Assembly: GCF_015350905.1 (NCBI RefSeq)
Contig: NZ_JADKRZ010000002.1
Span: 62,001-126,000, forward strand
Direction of reading: 5' to 3'
DNA length: 64,000 nucleotides
Source of the DNA: Curtobacterium sp. VKM Ac-2865
GTDB taxonomy: Bacteria; Actinomycetota; Actinomycetes; Actinomycetales; Microbacteriaceae
Shown: positions 52,785 through 62,221 of the stretch, piece by piece
How positions within the stretch are numbered: position 1 is the stretch's first letter
Layout of the letters: each line of letters starts with the position of its first letter
The notes under the pieces: generated by a model
Databases searched by the model: none
What the model saw: the letters and a program-made list of their open reading frames with translations, nothing else
What the model was told of the DNA's origin: nothing
Translations under genes and position numbers: made by a program

Positions 52785-53488
52785 GAGGAGGCTCCCATCA
52801 CGATGTTCGGCATGCTCGCCGTGTTGGTCAGGGACACCGCGTTCGGGTCGGTCGGGCTCGCGCCGATCGTGACGCTGACGTCGACCGCGCGGATGTTCGG
52901 CAGGTCGAGAGCCGCGACGGGTGCGGTCAGCGAACCGAGCGGGGTGTCGGAGGCGTCCGAGAACGCGAAGAGCGACGTGCTCGTCACCGAGGTCGCGAGC
53001 GTGCGGGTCGAACTCGGGGCGGCGGACAGCGCCGACCCGGTCGCGAGCGGGAACGCGTAGTACGAGGAGTTCCCCGCGACCGCCGTGCCGATCCACTTCG
53101 TCTCGGTGATGACCTTGCGCGTCGTGTCCAACGTCAGCTGGACCTCGACCGCCTGCGACAGGCTGGAGTCGAGGTTGACGTACGCGAAGAACCGGACCGA
53201 CGTCGCGCTCGCGTACTGGAACGCGAACTGCGAGTCGTCGCCGGTGGCGACCGGGTTGTCCGTCGCTGCCCGCAGGTTCCGGCCGACCTCGTTCATCACG
53301 GTCGCGGCGACGCGGGTGTTGGCGCTGACCGAACCGGCGACCTTCGCCGCTCGCTGGGACGAGACCAGGAAGGACCCCGCGACCGTCAGGATGAGGACCG
53401 AGAGCGACATCGCGACGATGAGCTCGGACAGCGTCAGCCCGCGTTCGTCGTTCCGGACGCGGGTCATGAGGCGGTGCAGGCGCGTCAT
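52781..53488 (-). CDS. PilW-like minor prepilin
   Basis: A 235-residue protein with a class III leader and prepilin helix: NDERG/LTLSELIVAMSLSVLIL, Glu at +5 of the mature protein. Its exported part has no cysteines, is rich in Thr and Ser and contains a segment resembling the PilW/PilJ minor-pilin fold (VMNEVGRNLRAATDNP). It starts at ATG 53488, overlapping the PilV-like stop (TGATG). It is probably processed by the peptidase encoded two genes downstream. Confidence 0.85.
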   Translation of the reverse strand: MTRLHRLMTRVRNDERGLTLSELIVAMSLSVLILTVAGSFLVSSQRAAKVAGSVSANTRVAATVMNEVGRNLRAATDNPVATGDDSQFAFQYASATSVRFFAYVNLDSSLSQAVEVQLTLDTTRKVITETKWIGTAVAGNSSYYAFPLATGSALSAAPSSTRTLATSVTSTSLFAFSDASDTPLGSLTAPVAALDLPNIRAVDVSVTIGASPTDPNAVSLTNTASMPNIVMGASS

Positions 53489-54876
53489 CACGGTGTCGGC
53501 ACCGTTCGCGGGTCGAGCGTGACGACGTTGCCGTTCACGGAGGTGTTGACGTTGAGGACGCCGGGCGTCGCTCCCACGGTCTGGCTGTTCGAGCTGAGCA
53601 GGCCGCCGAGCGCGGTGGTGCCGCGGAGCGTCCATGAGCCGTAGGGCAACGCGATGGTGGTCGCCGTGAGGCTGTTCAGCCCGGTGAACGAGTACGTCGC
53701 CGACGGCGAGCACCCGGGGTCCCCGCCCGCCGGGCTGGTGTTCTTGACCGTGGCGACGAGCACCGTGTCGAGGCCGCTCAGCTTCACGTCGACGAGCCCC
53801 ATCGGGGCCCGAGCGGTGGCGGCGGTGGTGCTCGTCGGGTTGAACCCCGGCGTGCCGAGCGACGTGTTCGAGTCGGTGAAGACGAACGGCGACACGACGA
53901 GCTTGTTCGCCGTCGGTGTGGTCCACGCAGTCGGGTCGACGTCGGTGCACGTCGAGGTGTAGCTGCCCGCGACCACGCTCCACCCGTCGGCGTAGGGGAA
54001 CAGCGTCGTCGAGGTCGTCGAGATCGTCTTGACCGCACTGGCGTTCCGGAAGCTCGTCGTCATCGAGGTCGGGAGCTTCGCCGCCTTGCCGTTCGCGTTC
54101 AGCGGCGCCCCGACCGTGACGGTGATGCCCTGGTCGTAGGTGAAGGTCGCGTTCCCGACGCCACCGGCGGTGGTCGTGACGTCGGCGTACGGTGCAGGGG
54201 CCCCGTCCGGGTCGATGTTGCCGGCCTTCGTGATCGTGATCCGGTACGTGCCCGGCGTGACACCGAGGGCGTAGCTGCACCCGTTGGCGTCGGTCGCGGC
54301 GGGCTGCGCCGGGAGGCTCTTGGCGCCGTCGGCGCGGGGGGTGACAACGACGTTGACGCCCTGGTTCGGGCCGCCCGTCGCGGTCTGCACGCCGACGACG
54401 ATCGTCGAGGCGGTGGCGCTCGAGACGGCCGAGGACGGTGCGATGAGCGAGTCGATGACGACGCGCTTCTGCTTGGGTGAGGCGTTGCTCGACCAGGAGA
54501 CCGTCACCGCGACGCGCTTGTAGGCGAGCACCCCGCTGCCGGCACCGCACGAGTTGTCGGTGCCGTCGGAGTTGATCCAGTTCGTGGTGCGCTTGATCGT
54601 GTACCGCTGGGCGCCGATCGCCTGCTGGGAGGTGTCGTCGTCGAGCGTGAACACGTCCTTGGTGCTGCGTGCCGCGTCGAGCGCCTGGTTCGCGAGGTTC
54701 AGCGCGGCTTCACGGGAGCGGTTGTCCTGGGTGAGGAACAGTGTCGACGCGATGCCCATCGCGACGCCGGCGGCGATCATCGCGAAGATGGTCATCGCGA
54801 CCATGACCTCGATGATCGAGAAGCCCTCGTCGGACTCCCGTGCCGCCCGGAGACGACGTGCGATTGCGGTGATCAC
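53488..54876 (-). CDS. PilV-like minor prepilin with large Ig-like region
   Basis: A 462-residue prepilin. The N-terminus SDEG/FSIIEVMVAMTIFAMIA has the classic cleavage site with Phe+1 and Glu+5. Minor pilins are usually 130-200 residues. This one has a long C-terminal part with carboxypeptidase-regulatory-like or SpaA/CnaB-like motifs (GCSYALGVTPGTYRITITKAG is typical of that fold). It could be a tip adhesin. The start is GTG at 54876 after GAGGAG. A hairpin separates it from the pilin gene. Confidence 0.85.
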   Translation of the reverse strand: MITAIARRLRAARESDEGFSIIEVMVAMTIFAMIAAGVAMGIASTLFLTQDNRSREAALNLANQALDAARSTKDVFTLDDDTSQQAIGAQRYTIKRTTNWINSDGTDNSCGAGSGVLAYKRVAVTVSWSSNASPKQKRVVIDSLIAPSSAVSSATASTIVVGVQTATGGPNQGVNVVVTPRADGAKSLPAQPAATDANGCSYALGVTPGTYRITITKAGNIDPDGAPAPYADVTTTAGGVGNATFTYDQGITVTVGAPLNANGKAAKLPTSMTTSFRNASAVKTISTTSTTLFPYADGWSVVAGSYTSTCTDVDPTAWTTPTANKLVVSPFVFTDSNTSLGTPGFNPTSTTAATARAPMGLVDVKLSGLDTVLVATVKNTSPAGGDPGCSPSATYSFTGLNSLTATTIALPYGSWTLRGTTALGGLLSSNSQTVGATPGVLNVNTSVNGNVVTLDPRTVPTP

Positions 54877-54918
54877 GCGCTGCTCCTCTCGATCACGCCC
54901 GTGCGGTGTCGGTGTGCA

Positions 54919-54952
54919 GACGGGGCGGGTCGATCACTCGACCCGCCCCGTC
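54919..54952 (-). terminator. Terminator after the pilin gene
   Basis: Fifteen-base perfect arms (54919-54933 and 54938-54952) with a TCAC loop, 12 bases past the pilin stop. With the hairpin at 55585-55614 it frames the pilin gene as an independent unit and would make minor pilin transcripts rarer than pilin transcripts. Confidence 0.85.
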
Positions 54953-54964
54953 CCGTCGGTTCGA

Positions 54965-55429
54965 TCAGGAAGCGGCGGCCTTCGCGAAGACACCCGCGGA
55001 GCAGGTGCCCTTGGCGGCACCGCTCGTGTCGGTGATCCCGAAGCTCGTGCCGGAGTTGCTCACAGCCGCGATGCAGAACGCGGTGCCGGCCGCGTTCGCG
55101 GTGTAGGTGAGCGACTTCGAGCTGTTGCTCGTGGCGCCGGCCGACTTGTACTTGTCGGAGGCGAAGTCCGGGGCGGTGGTGGGGAACGTCGAGGTGTTGT
55201 CGGCGGTCTGCACCGCGATGATCGCCGTCTTCGTGTTCGACAGGTCCGACTGCGCGCCAGAGTCCTTCGCGTTGTTCTGGATGCCGAGGTACACCGGGAT
55301 CGCGATCGCGGCGAGGATGCCGATGATGATCACGACGACCAGGAGCTCGATCAGGGTGAAGCCCTTGTCGTTGTTCTCGACGAGGCCGTTGCGGCGAGCG
55401 TTCAGCTTGCCCATGAGAGCGGAGTACAT
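54965..55429 (-). CDS. pilA: Major type IV pilin (prepilin)
   Basis: A 154-residue prepilin. From the ATG at 55429 (with GGAAGAG upstream) the leader MYSALMGKLNARRNGLVENNDKG is cut before Phe, leaving FTLIELLVVVIIIGILAAIA with Glu+5. The mature part contains the alpha1 helix, a Thr/Ser-rich globular domain and two cysteines near the C-terminus (GTAFCIA and KGTCSAG), likely a disulphide D-loop. ATGs at 55441 (four residues longer) and 55414 (five residues shorter) are alternatives. Confidence 0.93.
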   Translation of the reverse strand: MYSALMGKLNARRNGLVENNDKGFTLIELLVVVIIIGILAAIAIPVYLGIQNNAKDSGAQSDLSNTKTAIIAVQTADNTSTFPTTAPDFASDKYKSAGATSNSSKSLTYTANAAGTAFCIAAVSNSGTSFGITDTSGAAKGTCSAGVFAKAAAS

Positions 55430-55584
55430 GTGCTCTTCCATTCTTTCGGGAATGATTGCGGAAAGGGTTCGGGGGCTAGCTCTGCCGCCGGTGTCGAGCG
55501 TATTCACGCTGGTTTCCGGGCATAATCCCGAGAACGGGGGGCAAGTCAGCACGAAATGCCCCCAGTCCCAGGGGTGACGACGAA

Positions 55585-55614
55585 GCGGACCACCCCCGCC
55601 GGGGGGTGGTCCGC
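55585..55614 (-). terminator. Terminator after pilC
   Basis: Thirteen-base perfect arms (55585-55597 and 55602-55614) and a four-base loop start 15 bases past the pilC stop. It isolates pilB-pilT-pilC from the pilin gene. Confidence 0.85.
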
Positions 55615-55629
55615 ACTGAGGGTCCCTCG

Positions 55630-56852
55630 TTACTTGATGAGCGTGGAGATCTGGAAGATCGGCAGGTACAGCGCGACGATCATCCCGCCGACGACCACAC
55701 CGAGGAACGCGATGAGCAGCGGCTCGATGAGCGACGTCAATGCCTCGGTGGTGGATTCCACTTCATTGTCGTAGAACGTCGCGATGCGTTCCAACATCAA
55801 TTCCATGGAACCGGCGTCTTCACCCACGGCGATCATCTGCGAGACCATTGTCGGGAACACCGTCTCACGTTCGAGCGGAGCGGCAATTGATTCGCCTTTC
55901 CGAACGGATTCCGAAACGCGGTTCAGGGCCTGCTCGACGACGAAGTTGTTCGACACCTGACCGGCGATGTTCAGTGCCTCGAGGATCGGCACGCCGGCAC
56001 CGATCATGTTCGACAGGTTCCGCGAGAACCGGGCCATCACGATCTTGCGGCTGAGCTGGCCGAACACCGGGAGCTTCAGCTTCAGCGGGTCGACGAACGC
56101 CCGCACCCGGTCGGTGTTCTTGTTGGTCCGCCACCAGAACCACCCTGCGACGATCGCCACGGCCAGCACGGGCCCGACGTAGACCATCGCGTGCGACAGG
56201 TAGACGAGCATCATCGTCGGCAGCGGGAGCTTGCCGCCGAGGCTGGAGAACATGTCCTGGAAGATCGGCACGATGAACACCAGCATGATGACGACCGCGA
56301 TCAGCGACATGCAGAGCACCACCACCGGATAGGTCATCGCGGACTTGATGGTCGACCGGAGCTTGTGCTCCTTCTCGAAGTTCGTGGCGATGGAGTCCAT
56401 CGCCTGGTCCAGGAAGCCGCCCGTCTCCCCCGCCCGGATCATGTTGATCATGATCGGCGGGAAGTCGACCGGGTACTTCGACACCGCGTCCGAGAACGAG
56501 ACACCGTGCTCGACCTCGTCACGGACCTTCGCGAGCACGCCCTTGAGCTTCTTGTTGTCCGTCTGGTCGGTGAGGATCGTCAGCGCCCGCAGCAGCGACA
56601 ACCCTGACGACAGCATCGTCGACGCCTGCCGCGCCATGATGGCCAGGTCCTTGAGCCCGACGCCCTTCTCGAACCCCGGGATCTTGATCTCGGTCTGCAG
56701 CCCGGTGCCGGCCTTGGCCTCGCTGATGTCGATCGGCGAGACGCCCATCCCACGCAGTCGCGCGACGACGGCACCCTCGGACGCGGCGTCGAGCCTGCCC
56801 TTGACGAGCTTGCCGGCGCCGTCGCGCCCGCGGTAGTCGTAGGCGAGTGACA

Positions 56853-56853
<1 letters not shown>
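55630..56853 (-). CDS. pilC: PilC, type IV pilus platform protein
   Basis: Inner-membrane platform that couples motor ATPases to the growing pilus. The 407 residues have the two-repeat GspF/PilC layout: an N-terminal cytoplasmic domain (LAYDYRGRDGAGKLVKGRLD), then the first repeat (LAIMARQASTMLSSGLSLLR; RAGETGGFLDQAMDSIATNF) and the second (ARFSRNLSNMIGAGVPILEA; AVGEDAGSMELMLERIATFY), each with membrane segments. The start overlaps the pilT stop (TGATG). The 3' end (about 55740-55930) is less GC-rich than the rest. Confidence 0.94.
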
Positions 56854-58418
<1,565 letters not shown>

Positions 58419-58439
58419 CGTGATCGTCCTCTGCCTTCG

Positions 58440-60104
58440 CTACGCGACCACGCGCAGGATCTCGTCGATGCTCGTCATGCCGAGCTTGACCTTCTCCCAC
58501 CCGTCCTGCCGGAGGGTGAGCATGCCCTGGTCCTGCGCGACGCGGCCGATCTCGGCGCTCGAGGCGCGGGCGACGGCGAGCCGCTCGATCTCCTCGGACA
58601 CGGTCATGACCTCGTGCAGGGCGATGCGCCCGCGGTACCCGGTGTTCGAGCACACGGCGCAGCCGATCGGGGCGAAGAACGCGGGGACGTCCTGCCCGTC
58701 GATGAACCCGAGGGCGCGGAGCTGCTCGGGCTCGTAGATCGCCGGCGCCTTGCACCGGTCGCAGAGCTTGCGCGCGAGACGCTGGGCGACGACGCAGTCG
58801 AGCGCGGAGCCGACGAGGAAGGGCTCGATGTCCATCTCGGTCAGGCGGGTGATGGCCGAGGGGGCGTCGTTCGTGTGGAGCGTGGAGAGCACGAGGTGAC
58901 CGGTGAGCGAGGCCTCGATGGCGATCTGGGCGGTCTCGTGGTCGCGGATCTCACCGAGGAGCACGACGTCGGGGTCGGAACGGAGGATGCTGCGCAGCGC
59001 GGACGCGAACGTCAGACCGGCCTTCGGGTTGACCTGCACCTGGTTGATGCCGGCCATCCGGTACTCGACCGGGTCCTCGACCGTGATGACGTTGATCTCT
59101 GGCCGGGCGACCGCGTTGAGCGTCGTGTACAGCGTGGTCGACTTGCCCGACCCGGTGGGGCCCGTGACCAGGATCATGCCGTAGGGCTTGGAGTAGGAGC
59201 GCTGGTAGGCGGCGGCGTTCCGGTCGAGCAGGTTCAGGTCCTTGAGCGTCAGCGACGTGTTCGTGTTGTCGAGGATGCGCATGACGACCTTCTCGCCCCA
59301 CACCGTCGGCAGCGTCGCCACGCGGAGGTCGATCTGCCGACCCCCGTGGCGCACCGACATGCGGCCGTCCTGCGGCTTGCGCCGTTCGGCGATGTCGATG
59401 TCGCTCATGATCTTCAGACGGCTGATCACGCCGTTCTGGATGTTCTTCGGCGCCGGCGCCATCTCGTGCAGCACGCCGTCGATGCGGTAGCGGACGCGGA
59501 CCTCGTGCTCACCGGGCTCGATGTGGATGTCCGAGGCGTGGTCCTGGATGGCCTGCGAGACGAGCAGGTTCACGAAGCGGACGATCGGGACGTCGTCGAG
59601 CGACCCGTCGGCGAGGTCGACGTGCTGCTCGGCGGTCCGGCCGGCCTCTTCCTCGAGGGAGGAGGTCAGGTCGTTCAGCTCGTCGTCGGCGCGCAGGTAG
59701 CGGTCGAAGGCAGCGGTGAGGTCGCGCTCGTCCACCTGCAGCGGCTTGATCGTGCGGCCGGAGGCGGCGCGGGCGTCGTCGATGGCCAGCACGTTGGACG
59801 GGTTCACCATCGCGAGGACCAGGATCTCGCCCTCGAACCCGACGCCGAGCACACCGTGGCGCCGGCACAGTGCCGCCGGCAGCATCGACACCGCGGTGCC
59901 GTCGACGGGGTAGTCGGTCAGCGGCACCGTCTTCGAGTTGTTCGAGGCGGCTCGCGCGGTGATGAACTGCGCCTCGCTCACCACGCCCTGCGTGACCAGG
60001 GAGCGGATGGAGCGTTCGTCGATGTCCTCGTCGCCGGTCAGGGCGTCGAGGTGCTCGATCGGGAGAGCGCCGTTCAGGATCAGGATCTCGGAGAGCGTCG
60101 CCAT
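58440..60104 (-). CDS. pilB: PilB, extension ATPase
   Basis: Hexameric motor for pilus extension, first gene of the locus. From the ATG at 60104 it has 554 residues. An N-terminal MshEN/GspE-II domain (RSLVTQGVVSEAQFITARAA) is followed by ASDIHIEPGEHEVRVRYRID, Walker A GPTGSGKS at 315-322, VEDPVEYRM, Walker B DVVLLGEIRDHE, the His box SLTGHLVLSTLHTNDA, and the tetracysteine zinc motif (CDRC at 448-451, CAVC at 482-485), absent from PilT. Longer in-frame extensions upstream have no family support. Confidence 0.95.
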   Translation of the reverse strand: MATLSEILILNGALPIEHLDALTGDEDIDERSIRSLVTQGVVSEAQFITARAASNNSKTVPLTDYPVDGTAVSMLPAALCRRHGVLGVGFEGEILVLAMVNPSNVLAIDDARAASGRTIKPLQVDERDLTAAFDRYLRADDELNDLTSSLEEEAGRTAEQHVDLADGSLDDVPIVRFVNLLVSQAIQDHASDIHIEPGEHEVRVRYRIDGVLHEMAPAPKNIQNGVISRLKIMSDIDIAERRKPQDGRMSVRHGGRQIDLRVATLPTVWGEKVVMRILDNTNTSLTLKDLNLLDRNAAAYQRSYSKPYGMILVTGPTGSGKSTTLYTTLNAVARPEINVITVEDPVEYRMAGINQVQVNPKAGLTFASALRSILRSDPDVVLLGEIRDHETAQIAIEASLTGHLVLSTLHTNDAPSAITRLTEMDIEPFLVGSALDCVVAQRLARKLCDRCKAPAIYEPEQLRALGFIDGQDVPAFFAPIGCAVCSNTGYRGRIALHEVMTVSEEIERLAVARASSAEIGRVAQDQGMLTLRQDGWEKVKLGMTSIDEILRVVA

Positions 60105-60150
60105 GGGTCTCGGAGCCTCCTCGGAGTCGCGCGCAAGCGGGTGGGGTCGA

Positions 60151-60175
60151 AGCGTCGACCAGGGGGCTCGACGCT
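60151..60175 (-). repeat. Short inverted repeat upstream of pilB
   Basis: AGCGTCGA and TCGACGCT (60151-60158 and 60168-60175) separated by nine bases, about 50 bases before the pilB ATG. It may be a leader hairpin or an operator of the pilus locus. The rest of the 249-base gap to the VOC gene shows no convincing promoter. Confidence 0.4.
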
Positions 60176-60353
60176 CGACAACGCTACGTCCGGCACCGGT
60201 CGGCGCCGCAGTCCCAGAATGAGGGGGCGAGGGGGTCCGGGTGCACCCAGAACAGGGGTCCGTGGACGGTTCTGCGCGCCAGGCCACCTGTGGAGGAACA
60301 CCTGAGGCACGGATGTCCTCGACGGGGGAAGCACCCAGAGGACATGATGAGTC

Positions 60354-60752
60354 ATGGAGATCACGAGCGTGACCGTGGGGCTGCCCGTCACCGACCTCGA
60401 GGCGTCCTGCCTCTGGTACGGCGCCGTGTTCGAACGGACCGACCCCGACCTCGAGCCAGCCGATGGCGTCGCGGAGTACGAGATCGGCGGGATCTGGGTC
60501 CAGCTGGTCGAGGACCCGGGAGCCGAGGAGAACGCCGTCCTCGTGCGCTTCGGGGTCGACGACGTGGCCGCACAGCACCGCAGGATCGCCGCGCTCGGCA
60601 TCGACGTCGGACCGGTCGAGCACGTCGACGGCGCCGTCGACTGGTTCGACGTGCGCGACCCCGACGGCAACGTCCTCAGCTTGTACTCCCGCGCCGACGA
60701 GACGGGGCACGGTCACGACGGTCACGACAGCGATGCCGGGCGGTCGCTCTAG
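60354..60752 (+). CDS. VOC (glyoxalase/bleomycin resistance-like) family protein
   Basis: A 132-residue vicinal-oxygen-chelate fold protein, which includes glyoxalases, extradiol dioxygenases and antibiotic-binding proteins. The repeat structure is visible in VTVGLPVTDLEASCLWYGAV and later WFDVRDPDGNVLSLYSR (the C-terminal PDGN motif). The metal site is not clear. A His/Asp-rich tail (HGHDGHDSDAG) ends the protein. The substrate is unknown. It is divergent from pilB and followed by a 42-base palindrome. Confidence 0.85.
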   Translation: MEITSVTVGLPVTDLEASCLWYGAVFERTDPDLEPADGVAEYEIGGIWVQLVEDPGAEENAVLVRFGVDDVAAQHRRIAALGIDVGPVEHVDGAVDWFDVRDPDGNVLSLYSRADETGHGHDGHDSDAGRSL

Positions 60753-60767
60753 CAGCACACACAGCAC

Positions 60768-60809
60768 GGACTGGAGGCACGATGCGGGCCGGCACCGTGC
60801 CTCCAGTCC
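60768..60809. terminator. 42-base palindrome after the VOC gene
   Basis: Arms of 21 bases with two mismatches, starting 16 bases past the VOC stop. The outer arm GGACTGGAGGC/GCCTCCAGTCC belongs to the family at 7203 and 20014, and the bases that follow (CCGGTGGT) match those after the copy at 7203. Confidence 0.8.
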
Positions 60810-60907
60810 GGTGGTCATCCCTCCACAGTGACCACTCGTTCCGCGGTGCAGCACGCTTGTGAACAGTTCGTTTCGGCGCTGGACGCCCGGCCAGCCGCGC
60901 TGCCACC

Positions 60908-62068
60908 ATGGCCGCCATGCAGAACACACGGATTTCACATCTGACACGACGAGGCATCATTGGTGTGGTGCTCGTCGCGACCGTCGCGCTCGGAGCCGTC
61001 GGGATGGCAGCCCCGGCACAGGCAGCCGGGTTCACCGCACGGGTCGGAGCGATCGCGCACAACGCCGGTGACGTGACCATCGCCGGCACCGGGGACCCGG
61101 GCGACCTGGTGTCGGTCACGCCGTCGGACGGCGCACCGGTCGACGCCAGGGTCGCGCCGGACGGGTCCTGGCAGACCACTGCCCACGTCGACGGCTTCGG
61201 TGCACACACCTTCCGCGTCGCGGACTCCATCGGCTCCCCCACGGCGAACCTGCGCGCGACGACCCACCGCGTGAGCTTCACCACGATCGGCGTGCTGCGC
61301 GACAACTGGCGCCGGGCGCTCCGGGTGACGGGCGCAGGACTCGAACCGAACGCCCGGATCGAGCTCGCGGTCGACGGCAACCGCGTCGGCACGACCACCA
61401 CTGACCGCGACGGCGCCTTCGCCCACCGGGTCACGGGCGTGCCGTTCGGGGAGCACACCGTCACCACGACCGAACACTTCGACGGTGCCGAGCAGCTCCG
61501 GGTGAACTCCTCGGCGAAGCTCGAGCCGTTCCCCGTCGTCGACACGGTCGCCGTCGACCCGATCAGCCGGACGGTGCACGTCGACGGCAAAGGGCCCGCC
61601 GGCACCGAGATGCGCTTCGTCGACGAGTCCGACGCACCGTGGGCGCTGACGTCGGGAGAGGACTGGGTCACGAACGCGGACGGCACCTGGAGCGCCGACC
61701 TCGCCTGGCCCGCAGCCGGCACGCGCTTCATGGGCATCGTCGCCCAGGTGTTCGACGGCGGGAAGCTGGTCGGTTCGACCACGACCGGTGCGACCATCCC
61801 GTTCCCGGTCACCGCCTCGGTGGCCTCCTCCACGCCGACCCGACTCGTGCTCACCGGCTCCGCCGAGCCCGGCGCACGCCTGTCCTTCACGGACGCTGAG
61901 GGCACCCCGGTGACGGACGCCGACGGCAACCGTGTCGAGCCCGCGGTCCCGGGCAGCTCCACGTGGCGCGTGACCCTCGACCCGCGACGCATGACCGGCG
62001 GCACCGTGACGGTCTCGGCGACGGGCGACGACGGACCACTCGGCAGTGCCACGGTGACGTACCGCTGA
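60908..62068 (+). CDS. Secreted protein with bacterial Ig-like repeats
   Basis: A 386-residue protein. A Tat/Sec-like signal (HLTRRGIIGVVLVATVALGA, cleavage after APAQA near residue 39) is followed by four or five beta-sandwich repeats with motifs such as GAGLEPNARIELAVDG and LTGSAEPGARLSFTD, typical of Ig-like cell-surface repeats. There is no sortase signal, so it is probably secreted. A second ATG at 60917 is also possible. Upstream is an unremarkable 155-base gap with the palindrome. Confidence 0.82.
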   Translation: MAAMQNTRISHLTRRGIIGVVLVATVALGAVGMAAPAQAAGFTARVGAIAHNAGDVTIAGTGDPGDLVSVTPSDGAPVDARVAPDGSWQTTAHVDGFGAHTFRVADSIGSPTANLRATTHRVSFTTIGVLRDNWRRALRVTGAGLEPNARIELAVDGNRVGTTTTDRDGAFAHRVTGVPFGEHTVTTTEHFDGAEQLRVNSSAKLEPFPVVDTVAVDPISRTVHVDGKGPAGTEMRFVDESDAPWALTSGEDWVTNADGTWSADLAWPAAGTRFMGIVAQVFDGGKLVGSTTTGATIPFPVTASVASSTPTRLVLTGSAEPGARLSFTDAEGTPVTDADGNRVEPAVPGSSTWRVTLDPRRMTGGTVTVSATGDDGPLGSATVTYR

Positions 62069-62097
62069 CCGGGACACCGCGCGCCGACGCCGGCTCA

Positions 62098-62145
62098 GAC
62101 CCAGGAAGGGCGCGACCCAGGGAGGGCATGACGCAGGAAGGGCCC
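62098..62145. repeat. Three 16-base tandem repeats next to the rpoC terminator
   Basis: Units GACCCAGGAAGGGCGC (62098-62113), GACCCAGGGAGGGCAT (62114-62129) and GACGCAGGAAGGGCCC (62130-62145). The last unit includes the start of the terminator arm, so the repeats may have arisen by duplication of the stem. Confidence 0.75.
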
Positions 62146-62173
62146 CGCATCCAGGTGGATGCGGGGCCCTTCC
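62136..62173. terminator. rpoC terminator
   Basis: Seventeen-base perfect arms (62136-62152 and 62157-62173) with an AGGT loop, about 49 bases past the rpoC stop. It may also serve the convergent Ig-like gene. Confidence 0.85.
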
Positions 62174-62221
62174 GTCAGACCGACCGGCTCAGGTGGCTGG
62201 TGTCCAGCCGCCTGCGCCTGC

